A stretch of 64,000 bases of DNA from Lysinibacillus odysseyi (lineage in GTDB: Bacteria; Bacillota; Bacilli; Bacillales_A; Planococcaceae): NCBI GenBank assembly GCA_014595895.1, contig JABUKB010000001.1, positions 1,240,001 through 1,304,000 of the forward strand, written 5' to 3'. This document shows, one piece after another, positions 8,693-17,135 of the stretch. Below the pieces are notes generated by a model. It saw nothing but the letters and a program-made list of their open reading frames with translations, had not been told where the DNA came from and ran no database searches. Within the stretch, counting starts at the first letter, position 1. Each line of letters opens with the position of its first letter. The translations under genes were made by a program, and so were the position numbers.

Positions 8693-9880
8693 TTAGTTAA
8701 GGCTATCCCAATAAATATTTTCTAAAATTACCGCTATACCTTGTCCTCCACCAATACATAAAGAGGCAACACCATATCTAAGGTTTCTTTTTTGTAATTC
8801 AACAGCTAATGAGTAAGTAATACGTGTTCCACTTGTACCAAGGGGGTGACCTAATGCAATAGCACCCCCATTGACATTCGTTTTTTCAGGATTTAAATTT
8901 AGCTCTTTTATAACTGCTAATGTTTGAGCAGAAAAGGCTTCATTAATCTCAAATAAATCGATTTCTGCTAAATTTAAATTCGCTTTTTGTAATGCTTTTT
9001 CAATAGCAGGTACTGGGCCTATTCCCATAACATTTGGATCTACTCCTACACTGCTCCAAGAAATAATCTTTGCTAAAGGCTTTATATTATTACTAGAAAC
9101 ATAATCCTCAGATGCAATGACTACCGCTGCTGCACCATCATTAATACCACTTGCATTGCCAGCTGTTACGGAACCATCTTGTTTAAATGCAGGTCTCAAA
9201 GAATCCAATTTACCTAAATCTTGTTCTTCTCTAATATGCTGATCTTGGTCGACTTGTATTTCCTTTTTCCCTTTAATAATAACAGGGACTATTTCTTCAG
9301 CAAATCGACCTGAATCTCTGGCTATTCTCGCACGCATATGAGAAGTAACGGCAAACTCATCTTGTTCACTTCGGGAAATGTTATACTTTTCCGCTAAATT
9401 TTCCGCTGTCATTCCCATTCCACAACCAATATATTTATCTACTAATGTTCCCCACAGCATATCTTCAATAATGGGGGCTTTATTTGGGCTTCCGAAGCGA
9501 CTTCCTTTCAATAAGAAAGGTGCGGCACTCATATTTTCGACACCACCCGCAACTACCACCTGATTTGAGTTAGTTAAAATAGATTCTGCTGCACTCACAA
9601 TAGCTTGAAGCCCAGATCCACATAACCGATTTAAAACAAAAGCAGGTGTTGTTTGTGATAAACCTGCACTTAATGCAATATGACGAGCTAAATAAGCTGA
9701 ATTTTCTCCTGTCTGTGTAACATTACCAAAAATAACTTCATCTACATGTTCTTGTTGAATATTGCTTCTGCGAATGGCTTCTTGCGTCACAACTTTCCCC
9801 AATTTCACTTCTGAAGTATCTTTGAATGCCTCTCCAAATTCTCCAAAAGCCGTTCTAGCACCATTAATTAAGTAGGGCAA
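8693..9880 (-). CDS. Acetyl-CoA C-acyltransferase (thiolase)
   Basis: A 395-residue thiolase. The frame is open to an ATG at 9898, but that ATG lies inside the GGAAGGAGG ribosome site; the TTG at 9880 is correctly spaced, giving MPYLINGART. Catalytic residues are complete: nucleophile Cys87 in NRLCGSGLQ, His345 in GHPLGTSGTR and Cys375 in SLCIGGGQG. It cleaves a 3-oxoacyl-CoA with CoA. As last gene of the cluster, directly after a CoA-transferase, it would take acetoacetyl-CoA (or 3-oxoadipyl-CoA) made by that enzyme to acetyl-CoA. It cannot be told from sequence which 3-oxoacyl-CoA is preferred. Confidence 0.9.
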   Translation of the reverse strand: MPYLINGARTAFGEFGEAFKDTSEVKLGKVVTQEAIRRSNIQQEHVDEVIFGNVTQTGENSAYLARHIALSAGLSQTTPAFVLNRLCGSGLQAIVSAAESILTNSNQVVVAGGVENMSAAPFLLKGSRFGSPNKAPIIEDMLWGTLVDKYIGCGMGMTAENLAEKYNISRSEQDEFAVTSHMRARIARDSGRFAEEIVPVIIKGKKEIQVDQDQHIREEQDLGKLDSLRPAFKQDGSVTAGNASGINDGAAAVVIASEDYVSSNNIKPLAKIISWSSVGVDPNVMGIGPVPAIEKALQKANLNLAEIDLFEINEAFSAQTLAVIKELNLNPEKTNVNGGAIALGHPLGTSGTRITYSLAVELQKRNLRYGVASLCIGGGQGIAVILENIYWDSLN

Positions 9881-9907
9881 AAAATTACCTCCTTCCAATC
9901 ATTTCAT

Positions 9908-10546
9908 CTAGTGTTTCACTAGTTCTAATCTGATACCTAATAATTCATTTAATTCGTCCAGTGTAATATCATTCAAAATTTCAACTATTTCAACACCTTG
10001 ATTACTGAATTTAAAAACGGCATATTCCGTTATAAACAGTTCGACTTTACGTGCCCCTGTTGATTTATAAGTTAAAGTTGGAACTAATTTAGGTGTGCCA
10101 TCCTTCGCGAATAGGGTGCCTACAGCAATAACCTTATTAGCCCCTATTAATAGATCCATCGCACCACCAACCCCTAAAATAGGTTGGTTCGGTACTGCCC
10201 AGTTCGCTATTTCACCATCATGACTTACCTGGAGTACTCCTAGCACAGCTACATCAACGTGTCCTCCGCGAATCATAGCAAATGAATCTGCGCTGTTAAA
10301 GAAAGAGGCCCCTGGTAGAAATGTTATAGGTTCTTTTCCGGCATTCATTAAATCCGCATCTAATTGATCATCAGAAGGTGCTGGTCCCATACCTAACAAG
10401 CCATTTTCTGTTTGTAAATACACAACTTTATTATCTAAATATTCAGTCAATAGAGTTGGTATACCAATACCTAAATTAACAATTTGACCATCATGTAATT
10501 CTTGTGCGGCTCTTTTAGCAATGATATATTTTGCACTATTTGACAA
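9908..10546 (-). CDS. 3-oxoacid CoA-transferase subunit B
   Basis: A 212-residue beta subunit of a family I CoA-transferase. The catalytic glutamate is Glu47 in QTENGLLGMGP, which forms the CoA thioester; GIGIPTL and SFAMIRGGHVD are other family motifs. It begins at TTG 10546 with an AAGGA site and overlaps subunit A by 11 bp. Members include succinyl-CoA:3-oxoacid (ScoB), 3-oxoadipate (PcaJ) and acetate/acetoacetate transferases. Between a hydrolase and a thiolase it should activate the 3-oxoacid released from an aromatic ring; acetoacetate is my preferred guess. Confidence 0.9.
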   Translation of the reverse strand: MSNSAKYIIAKRAAQELHDGQIVNLGIGIPTLLTEYLDNKVVYLQTENGLLGMGPAPSDDQLDADLMNAGKEPITFLPGASFFNSADSFAMIRGGHVDVAVLGVLQVSHDGEIANWAVPNQPILGVGGAMDLLIGANKVIAVGTLFAKDGTPKLVPTLTYKSTGARKVELFITEYAVFKFSNQGVEIVEILNDITLDELNELLGIRLELVKH

Positions 10547-11219
10547 GATAATCAGTTCCTTCTTTTATATAATTTGATTGAATAATATAATCCACATAAG
10601 CGTGAGGCGTTACAATTGTTTCTGGATCTAACTCACCCACTTCAACGATTTCATCTACCTCTGCAATCACGATTTTCCCTGCAGTTGCCATCATAGGATT
10701 GAAATTTCTCGCAGTAGTATGATAAGTTAAATTGCCTAATGTATCTGCTACCTTAGCTTTAATAATAGCGACATCACCTTTCAAGGCTTTTTCAAATATA
10801 TATTTTTCACCATCAATAATTTTTTCTTCCTTACCCTTAGCAAGTTCAGTTCCAACGGCTGTTTTTGTATAAAATCCACCTATCCCAGCCCCACCGCAAC
10901 GAATCGCCTCGGCTAAAGTTCCTTGTGGTAATAAATCGATTTCTAATTCACCACGTGACCAAGCCATAACAGCTTCTCTATTGATGGAAAAGAATGAACC
11001 AATTGCTTTAACTATTTGTCCAGCGATAAATAATTTATGCAAACCTTGCCCGTGATCACCAAGGTTGTTACTAATAATGGTAAATCCTTTATGCTCTGAA
11101 GTAGAGAGTTCATCTAATACTGTTAGTGGTGTACCTGAAATACCAAATCCACCCACTAAAATTTGATCGCCATCTTTAAATAGACTATTAATTTCTCGAA
11201 CACTGATCATTTTATTCAT
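10536..11219 (-). CDS. 3-oxoacid CoA-transferase subunit A
   Basis: A 227-residue alpha subunit. The start is ATG 11219 (MNKMISVREI), preceded by GAGG; the longer frame to 11252 would run into the upstream gene. The CoA-binding glycine motif is GGFGISGTP near residue 24, followed by AIRCGGAGIGGFYT and TARNFNPMMATAGK, as in ScoA/PcaI. It is coupled to subunit B by an 11-bp overlap and follows the flavin hydroxylase by 13 bp, so all three are co-transcribed. Confidence 0.9.
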   Translation of the reverse strand: MNKMISVREINSLFKDGDQILVGGFGISGTPLTVLDELSTSEHKGFTIISNNLGDHGQGLHKLFIAGQIVKAIGSFFSINREAVMAWSRGELEIDLLPQGTLAEAIRCGGAGIGGFYTKTAVGTELAKGKEEKIIDGEKYIFEKALKGDVAIIKAKVADTLGNLTYHTTARNFNPMMATAGKIVIAEVDEIVEVGELDPETIVTPHAYVDYIIQSNYIKEGTDYLVK

Positions 11220-11232
11220 AGTAAACCATCCT

Positions 11233-12846
11233 CTATTGTTGATATACACCAAAAACTTCTTCCTTAATTGGTAATTGTGCTAATAAGTTATCAATTAAAT
11301 TTGATACTTCAACTGTATTTTCAACACTACCGAATGCATAGAAGTCTGGTCTTACTAACAGTGCCGTTATTTTATGGTCTACAAAAAATTGTTCATACGA
11401 ATGATTGATATCATAAATTAAATCTGGCTTTTCAGATTTACTCAGAATAGAAATGTTAATATCAAGCAATTTTAAAGTCGATTTTTGCTGTTCCGTTAAG
11501 TATTCTTCAATATTCTCATCAAAAGTTAATAGATTCCAACCTTTACTAACGACATCATCAAATAGCCCTTTTTTGCCATCCGATTGTACGATTGCTTGAA
11601 GAGACAACATACCGGAATTGCTCTGTAAATCACCGTTATGGTCACGATATAAAATACCATCCACTAATCCAGGCATCGAAGGCATCGGAGGCACTTTTCC
11701 TTCCATAAATAAAGCATCTCTTTTTGCAGCTTCAGCTTCATCTGGAACACAAATCACTCTTCCTAAGTCTACTGCCATTTGAATCAATGTTTCAGAATGA
11801 GGGTAACGTTCCGATTGATAACTTTTCAATACTTCGTAATCTAAAATCCCATTCAGCACCATATCTAATTTCCATACTAAATTTTTTACATCTCGAATAC
11901 CTGAGCACATACCTTGTCCCATAAAAGGTGGTGTTAAATGTGCCGCATCCCCTATTAGGAAAATATTATTATGTGTCCACTTATCGGCTAATGTTGAACT
12001 GAATTTATAAATTGTTTTACGAATAATTTCACCATCATCATGTGTGATCCATGAGCTAATTAAACGATGAATATTTTCCTCTTCTAAGAAAGTTGCGCTA
12101 TCCTCATGTGGCAATATCATAAACTCAAAACGAATATGTTCTGATCCTAAGCGCTTAATAATAGTCGTTGGACGCTTAGGATCACAAACCTGATAAGCCT
12201 CAGGTAAATGATCTAAAATGAGTGGATTGTTTGGCTTAAAATCGATTACAGCGAATAGCTCACCAAAGCCTAAATCCTTCTGTCCAATTTCTAACGTGTT
12301 TTTTACTAAGCTATTCGCACCGTCCGCACCAATTAGATACTTTGTACGAAATACTTGAGTTTCCTCCGTCCCTATCCATTTGCCAGGTTCAGGGACTTCA
12401 CCCTTTCGCACAGTTACTTCGATGTAGTCATCTAGTTGATCAATTTTTTCTACTTGCCAACCTTGATAAACCTCAACATTATCTAAAGTTTTTACTTTTT
12501 GATCAAGCAGTTTTTCTACATTCGGCTGGTACATTAAATAGCCGTTTTCCCATCCTGAAACATCTGCACCACCATATGGTACTTCTAGTAATAAATCGCG
12601 CTTTGCGTTCACCCATTGATAACGGTTTAGTGGTATAATCTTTTCTTCTACCTGCTTAGCAATGCCTATTTCCTGAAAAACTCGCATAATTTCATGGTCA
12701 AATGCTGCCGCACGTGGTAAAGCGAATACAGAAGGCCAGCGTTCAAAAACAGCAATATTATGTCCTTTATCTCCAAGTAAATAGGCCATTGTTTGTCCAA
12801 CTGGGCCATACCCAACTTGAATTACATCAAATGTTTTAATCTCCAT
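11233..12846 (-). CDS. FAD-dependent aromatic hydroxylase (MhpA/PheA-like)
   Basis: A 537-residue class A flavin monooxygenase. The N-terminal FAD-binding motif is VGYGPVG (11-17), the DG motif is GADGANS (173-179), and the second FAD motif is GDAAHLTPPFMGQG (299-312). Its length and layout match 3-(3-hydroxyphenyl)propionate/resorcinol-type hydroxylases, with a thioredoxin-like C-terminal domain from about 400. It uses NAD(P)H and O2 to add an ortho hydroxyl to a phenol, preparing the ring for extradiol cleavage by the dioxygenase encoded upstream. The glycine motif has Tyr where Ala or Gly is usual, which is tolerated. Confidence 0.88.
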   Translation of the reverse strand: MEIKTFDVIQVGYGPVGQTMAYLLGDKGHNIAVFERWPSVFALPRAAAFDHEIMRVFQEIGIAKQVEEKIIPLNRYQWVNAKRDLLLEVPYGGADVSGWENGYLMYQPNVEKLLDQKVKTLDNVEVYQGWQVEKIDQLDDYIEVTVRKGEVPEPGKWIGTEETQVFRTKYLIGADGANSLVKNTLEIGQKDLGFGELFAVIDFKPNNPLILDHLPEAYQVCDPKRPTTIIKRLGSEHIRFEFMILPHEDSATFLEEENIHRLISSWITHDDGEIIRKTIYKFSSTLADKWTHNNIFLIGDAAHLTPPFMGQGMCSGIRDVKNLVWKLDMVLNGILDYEVLKSYQSERYPHSETLIQMAVDLGRVICVPDEAEAAKRDALFMEGKVPPMPSMPGLVDGILYRDHNGDLQSNSGMLSLQAIVQSDGKKGLFDDVVSKGWNLLTFDENIEEYLTEQQKSTLKLLDINISILSKSEKPDLIYDINHSYEQFFVDHKITALLVRPDFYAFGSVENTVEVSNLIDNLLAQLPIKEEVFGVYQQ

Positions 12847-12902
12847 GTAATACTATCCCCTTTTATTAATTGATTATTTTCCCAATCCGACTTCATTAAA
12901 TA

Positions 12903-13862
12903 TTAAAAAGTGACTTTATTTAACTGATATCCTAAATCCACTGACCCATCTGAAGATTTAACCTGACATTTGATTACATCATTGTTTTTTAAATAATTAG
13001 GAAGTTTTCGCTGTGTTTCTTGAAATAAAACTTTTTTCTCACCGAATGGCACCGTGAAATCTGAAACTTTACTAAGTGTTTCTCCATTGAATGCCATTGC
13101 TACACCACCAGTTGTACCAGTGATAATTAAATCGCCCGCTTTAAAGTCCATCACTTGGGATAACTCTGTTAGCGTTTCGTCTGGCTTAAATAGTAATTGA
13201 CGTGTGTTCGCTGATTGACGAAGCTCATCATTTACCCATAAATTAATTTCCAAATCTAGTATTGAACTATATTCACTATCCTCTAATAAATAGATATATG
13301 GTCCAGTCGGTCCGAAAGTTCTATACGATTTCCCCTTATACCATTGACCTTCTAAAAGTTGTGTATCGCGTGCTGACACATCGTTTACAATGACAAGCCC
13401 CGCTACGTATTCTGAAATGTTCTCCGTATCCACTTCAATTGCTTGCTCAATATCTTTTGCAATAATGAGACCTACTTCAATTTCATAATCTAAAAATTCT
13501 ACATTTTTAGGTTTAACAATATTTGAATAAGCTCCTGTTAGAGAACTAACATCTTTACTAAAGATCAAATTGTATGGAGGTCTATTTGCTGATAAACCTG
13601 ATTCTTCACGATGCGATGCATAGTTAGCTCCTTGACAAACTACTTTTGATGGCCAAGTGACAGGGCTTAACAGTTCAACATCTTGCATGTCGATGGCGCG
13701 TAAATGACCAGTATTTAATTCTGCAGCAATTTTTTCTCTTCCAAATTTTAATACTTCATGTAAAGTTTCAAATTGTGTTTTTAAAACTAGTATTTGATCA
13801 CCTTCAATAACGCCCCACTGCGTACTATTATTTTCAGTAAATCTAGCTAATCGGATTCCCAT
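12903..13862 (-). CDS. Fumarylacetoacetate hydrolase (FAH) family protein
   Basis: A 319-residue FAH-fold protein. ATG 13862 (MGIRLARF) has GGAGG eight bases upstream and is preferred over the 13883 start. The metal site is in the EFLDYEIEVGLI segment (acidic E-x-E) with VNDVSARD downstream; residues 1-95 form an N-terminal domain as in fumarylacetoacetases and fumarylpyruvate hydrolases. The family hydrolyses or decarboxylates ring-cleavage products through a Mg-bound acidic triad. Here it should split the product of the VOC dioxygenase into smaller acids, one of them the substrate of the CoA-transferase. Confidence 0.85.
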   Translation of the reverse strand: MGIRLARFTENNSTQWGVIEGDQILVLKTQFETLHEVLKFGREKIAAELNTGHLRAIDMQDVELLSPVTWPSKVVCQGANYASHREESGLSANRPPYNLIFSKDVSSLTGAYSNIVKPKNVEFLDYEIEVGLIIAKDIEQAIEVDTENISEYVAGLVIVNDVSARDTQLLEGQWYKGKSYRTFGPTGPYIYLLEDSEYSSILDLEINLWVNDELRQSANTRQLLFKPDETLTELSQVMDFKAGDLIITGTTGGVAMAFNGETLSKVSDFTVPFGEKKVLFQETQRKLPNYLKNNDVIKCQVKSSDGSVDLGYQLNKVTF

Positions 13863-13884
13863 TAAAAATTCCTCCACCTTCACC

Positions 13885-14265
13885 TTAAATTACTTCTAAT
13901 ACTTGAATATTTTCTCCGTTTATACCGCTAATAAATAAAAACCTTGCCCCGAACTTATTGATTTCAACGGTTGGCTGCTCTACGATCCATTCGCTATTAG
14001 ATAATTTTTTGAGAAATGATTCGAAATCTGTTGTCTCAAAACAAATATGATCATATGTTGAGCCATTCATCTCTCTCTTTTGATGATTAGTTAAGTCAAT
14101 CAGCTCTAACTTAAAGCTTATATCGCTCATACTTTGTAGAAACACTACTTTACTGTCCTCATATTCAATTTCCTTTTCATATTTGAAGTCAAATAACTCT
14201 TCATAAAAGTTAAGAGTTTCTTTGAGATTTTCAACTAATAGTGCAATATGGTTAATTTTTAACAC
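13885..14265 (-). CDS. Small VOC-family (glyoxalase/dioxygenase-fold) protein
   Basis: A 126-residue single-module VOC protein. I use GTG 14265, six bases after AGGAGG, giving MLKINHIALLVENLKETLNFYEELF; the frame is open to 14295. The first metal-ligand position is His6 (INHIAL) and another candidate His lies in YDHICFETTDF; an acidic ligand near the end is not clear (the C-terminus reads NIQVLEVI). Length fits glyoxalase or ring-opened-product isomerase roles. Placed between dioxygenase and hydrolase, it may isomerise the ring-cleavage product. Function is inferred from context only. Confidence 0.75.
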   Translation of the reverse strand: MLKINHIALLVENLKETLNFYEELFDFKYEKEIEYEDSKVVFLQSMSDISFKLELIDLTNHQKREMNGSTYDHICFETTDFESFLKKLSNSEWIVEQPTVEINKFGARFLFISGINGENIQVLEVI

Positions 14266-14311
14266 TATGAGCCTCCTATAATAAATATTATCCAAATATA
14301 AATACTATGTT

Positions 14312-15217
14312 TTAAGAGTTTATTAATGTTTCATCTTTTGCTAAATCAAAGGCAAATTCGGTACCCCAAGCACTTAATGATTCCCAATTACGAGGCTTTA
14401 AAGGAATTTCTTCATGCCAAGGACGCGGCTCAAAAATTTGCAATTCAGGTAAAAATACATCCATATCTGTATATAATTCAACTATATTTCCGTCAGGATC
14501 TTTATGATAGGAAGCGATATTATGTCCAGCCGTATGACGACTAGGACCCCAAAGAACAGGAATATTAGCACGTGCTAAAATATCCGAACTATTATATTGG
14601 TGGGATGCGTCTTTTAATTGAAAGGCAATATGGTGTAATTTTGTTTCTTCAGCAGACACGACATTAATCACATGATGTTCGTAGTTGCATGTTAAGAAAT
14701 TAGCGAATCCATCCGCAATCGTGTCTGTATAAGAAAATTCTAATACATCCTGATAGAAAGCTATTGTCTCTTTTGGTGCATTAGACATAAATGCTACATG
14801 CCCTAATTTATATGGTGCTATTCCATCTGTAGCGTACTTTGAATTCGACTTTTCAATCGTTTGAAATAGATGGATAACATTACCCGAGGGATCAACTAAT
14901 TCTATTAATTCTGATATTCCAGGCATTAAATTTCTTTTGATAGTATTTGAAAAACCTTTTGAAGTTAAATATTCACTATATTGGTCTAATGAATGCTTAT
15001 GAGATAATTGGTATCCATACCCTAATACTTCAGACTTATTTGAGTGAGTTAAAATGATGTTATGATGATCAAAGCCATTTGATAAATATTTTTTAGTAGA
15101 ATCCTCAATTTCAGCTAATGAATACCCCATCGTTTTATTATAATATTCGGTCATTTCATCTAATTTTGATGTTCCAAAATTCACATAGACTAATCGAAAA
15201 ATTTTATCTTTTAACAT
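14312..15217 (-). CDS. Extradiol ring-cleavage dioxygenase (VOC family)
   Basis: A 301-residue two-module VOC protein with the size and motifs of type I extradiol dioxygenases. The C-terminal module carries the Fe(II) ligands: His140 in KLGHVAFM, His196 in KLHHIAFQ and Glu247 in PDGNIVELYTD. The conserved active-site stretch GPSRHTAGHNIASYHKDPDGN is split across residues 224-244. It would open a catechol-type ring next to the hydroxyls, using the product of the flavin hydroxylase. It is the first structural gene after the regulator; RBS AGGAGG-type. The exact catechol is not predictable. Confidence 0.87.
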   Translation of the reverse strand: MLKDKIFRLVYVNFGTSKLDEMTEYYNKTMGYSLAEIEDSTKKYLSNGFDHHNIILTHSNKSEVLGYGYQLSHKHSLDQYSEYLTSKGFSNTIKRNLMPGISELIELVDPSGNVIHLFQTIEKSNSKYATDGIAPYKLGHVAFMSNAPKETIAFYQDVLEFSYTDTIADGFANFLTCNYEHHVINVVSAEETKLHHIAFQLKDASHQYNSSDILARANIPVLWGPSRHTAGHNIASYHKDPDGNIVELYTDMDVFLPELQIFEPRPWHEEIPLKPRNWESLSAWGTEFAFDLAKDETLINS

Positions 15218-15324
15218 AAAACAATCCTCCTAAAATATAATTATTGGGTTAAGAACTGTTAAATATGCTATATTAGGAAATGGATATTGTTTAGAAAATC
15301 CCAATATGAGCACGCTAATAAATC

Positions 15325-15371
15325 AAATAGTGCGCCAACACTATTTTGGTTATTTGATGTTTCCATCAAAT
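15325..15371. promoter_or_regulatory. Two adjacent palindromes between gntR-type gene and dioxygenase gene
   Basis: AAATAGTG/CACTATTT (15325-15332, 15339-15346) and ATTTGATG/CATCAAAT (15352-15359, 15364-15371) are two perfect 8-bp inverted repeats a few bases apart. They lie 28 bp after the GntR stop codon and 110-150 bp before the dioxygenase start. One could be the regulator's operator for the catabolic operon and the other a terminator; the sequence alone does not decide. Confidence 0.5.
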
Positions 15372-15398
15372 TAGTGTGTTCGTATATGTTTTATAGAC

Positions 15399-16115
15399 TT
15401 ATCCTAACTTTATCAACTCATATACTGCAGTTAGTAACTCTTCAGCTATTCTTTTCGCTTTATTACCATTCCTTTCTGCTACAGCCTCATATAGGGCCAG
15501 ATGCTTTTTATAAATTTCATAATCAATTTTATCTCTGTTCTCTTCAGAAGCTAACTTCCCATACGTTTTTTTTCTACTAAGAATAAGAGGCTTATTTAAT
15601 TTTGTTAGAGTACTTACCATCAAGTGATTATGGCTCGCTTTTACTAGAGATAAATGAAATTTATAATCGGCGACAGCCCATTCATCTAAATTAGAAATCG
15701 CCTGCTCCAATTTCAATACACAGTTCTCTATCTCTTGTAAATCTTCTGTAGTAGCTCTTTCTGCCGCTAAGTATACAGCCATTGGTTCAAGACTTAATCT
15801 CATTTCTGTTAGATGAAGTATAAATTCCCGATGATTGATTCCGCTTACATTGATATCGTCAATCACCCATTGTAATACTTGCTGATCCCACCAATGCCAT
15901 TCTCTTTTATGCAGTACAACTGTGCCACTTTTTTTTATGGATTCAACCATCCCGATTCTTGATAAAACTTGTAGAGCCTCTCGAATAACGGTTCTACTAA
16001 CTCCATACTCTTCCCCTAATAACTCCATTTTGGGCAAAGTGTAAGACTCTGGATAGTCACCACAAACGATTTTTTTTCCTATCAATTCTACTATTTCTTC
16101 TGATCTATTTTTCAT
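15399..16115 (-). CDS. GntR-family (FadR/FCD subfamily) transcriptional regulator
   Basis: A 238-residue regulator; ATG 16115 follows GGGAGGGG. Residues 1-75 form the winged helix (LPKMELLGEEYGVSR, TVIREALQVLSRIGMV), and the helical rest is an FCD domain, with the metal-type histidines and acidic residues spread over about 90-235. FCD regulators usually bind a carboxylic acid and control the adjacent pathway. It is immediately upstream of and co-oriented with the aromatic cluster, so it is probably its ligand-released repressor. Confidence 0.88.
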   Translation of the reverse strand: MKNRSEEIVELIGKKIVCGDYPESYTLPKMELLGEEYGVSRTVIREALQVLSRIGMVESIKKSGTVVLHKREWHWWDQQVLQWVIDDINVSGINHREFILHLTEMRLSLEPMAVYLAAERATTEDLQEIENCVLKLEQAISNLDEWAVADYKFHLSLVKASHNHLMVSTLTKLNKPLILSRKKTYGKLASEENRDKIDYEIYKKHLALYEAVAERNGNKAKRIAEELLTAVYELIKLG

Positions 16116-16708
16116 ACACAAACCCCTCCCTCTCTAAAAACTAACACATCCCTTCAAAATACACTTAACCAGAAATTATTAAATAATACTTATTAGATTT
16201 TTCTGATAAGTAGTACTTATTCTTTTTTATAGAATATGCTCTAAAATATCGGTATATTCTCTTAAAATGAAAATTATTGTAATATCAAGGAATATTTTAA
16301 AGGTAATACTTAAGAATTTTAAAGTGATGGTTGTTAATGAAAGATAGTAAATTCATTTTTGAATACTGCTTTCATAACAAATGCTACTAAGAAACTAGAT
16401 TCAACTACTTAACGAGAAAAGACGTTACATCCATTAAATAATCTTGACACCAGAACCATTACATTAAAAAGTGACAATACTGAGGCTGATAAATGAACAC
16501 GAGCTCCAGAAAGTCGCACTGCATAGTGCTAATGTTTCCAATGAGTGAATGATTAATATGAATAAAGCTATCATTATAAGTTTATCTCTTTAATGGAACA
16601 ATTAACTTAGGTCTTCTTCAATTAACAATCGCTATCAAATAAAAAAGCAGCATGACCAAAGCCATACTGCTAGTATAAGGAGAGTAATCCCCCTTTTCAT
16701 TCATCAAT
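16116..16708. other. Intergenic region, no gene; palindrome near gntR promoter
   Basis: About 590 bp with no credible ORF on either strand. Near its left end, ACTTATTAG (16188-16196) and CTGATAAGT (16203-16211) form a nearly perfect inverted repeat 73 bp upstream of the GntR start, a plausible autoregulatory operator. The centre (about 16260-16620) is plain AT-rich sequence. Confidence 0.4.
16646..16671 (-). terminator. Terminator after usp gene
   Basis: AGCAG-C-ATG pairs with CAT-A-CTGCT; on the minus strand the stem is followed by TTTTTT. It lies 38 bp after the universal stress protein stop codon. Confidence 0.75.
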
Positions 16709-17122
16709 TTATTTTACAATTAAGGCCGGACAATGAACCCGCTTCATAACTTTATGACTGACACTGCCTAGTACCATCTCTTGTAAGCCATTTAAACCTC
16801 GACTGCCGATCACTACTAGATCTACCTGTTTTTCATTGGCATATTTCACAATTTCAGGACCAGGTGTACCATGTAAAATCGTTAACTTAAATTGCTTACC
16901 AGCTTTTCGTAACACTTCTTCTACTCGTGTTACTTTCCGTTTCCGCTCTAACAGTAAACTTTCACTAGATGCCGCGTGTAAAACATCTGTCTTCGCCTTC
17001 TCAAAATCCGCAACAAACACCATTTCAATAAGTGAATCTTCCGAAGCGATTTTTACCGCTTCCTTTGCAGCACGTACTGCATTTTCTGAACCATCCACCG
17101 CTAATAAAATATGCTTATACAT
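16709..17122 (-). CDS. Universal stress protein (UspA family)
   Basis: A 137-residue UspA-fold protein. ATG 17122 (MYKHILLAVDGSENA) has AAAGGGGG upstream; the longer frame overlaps the SulP gene. It carries the ATP-binding signature G-x2-G-x9-G-S/T near the end (VIGSRGLNGLQEMVLGSVSHKV), so it is probably the nucleotide-binding type. It follows the SulP gene by 13 bp in one operon, an arrangement seen in other bacteria in which a Usp accompanies an anion transporter. Confidence 0.92.
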   Translation of the reverse strand: MYKHILLAVDGSENAVRAAKEAVKIASEDSLIEMVFVADFEKAKTDVLHAASSESLLLERKRKVTRVEEVLRKAGKQFKLTILHGTPGPEIVKYANEKQVDLVVIGSRGLNGLQEMVLGSVSHKVMKRVHCPALIVK

Positions 17123-17135
17123 GATGAATCCCCCT

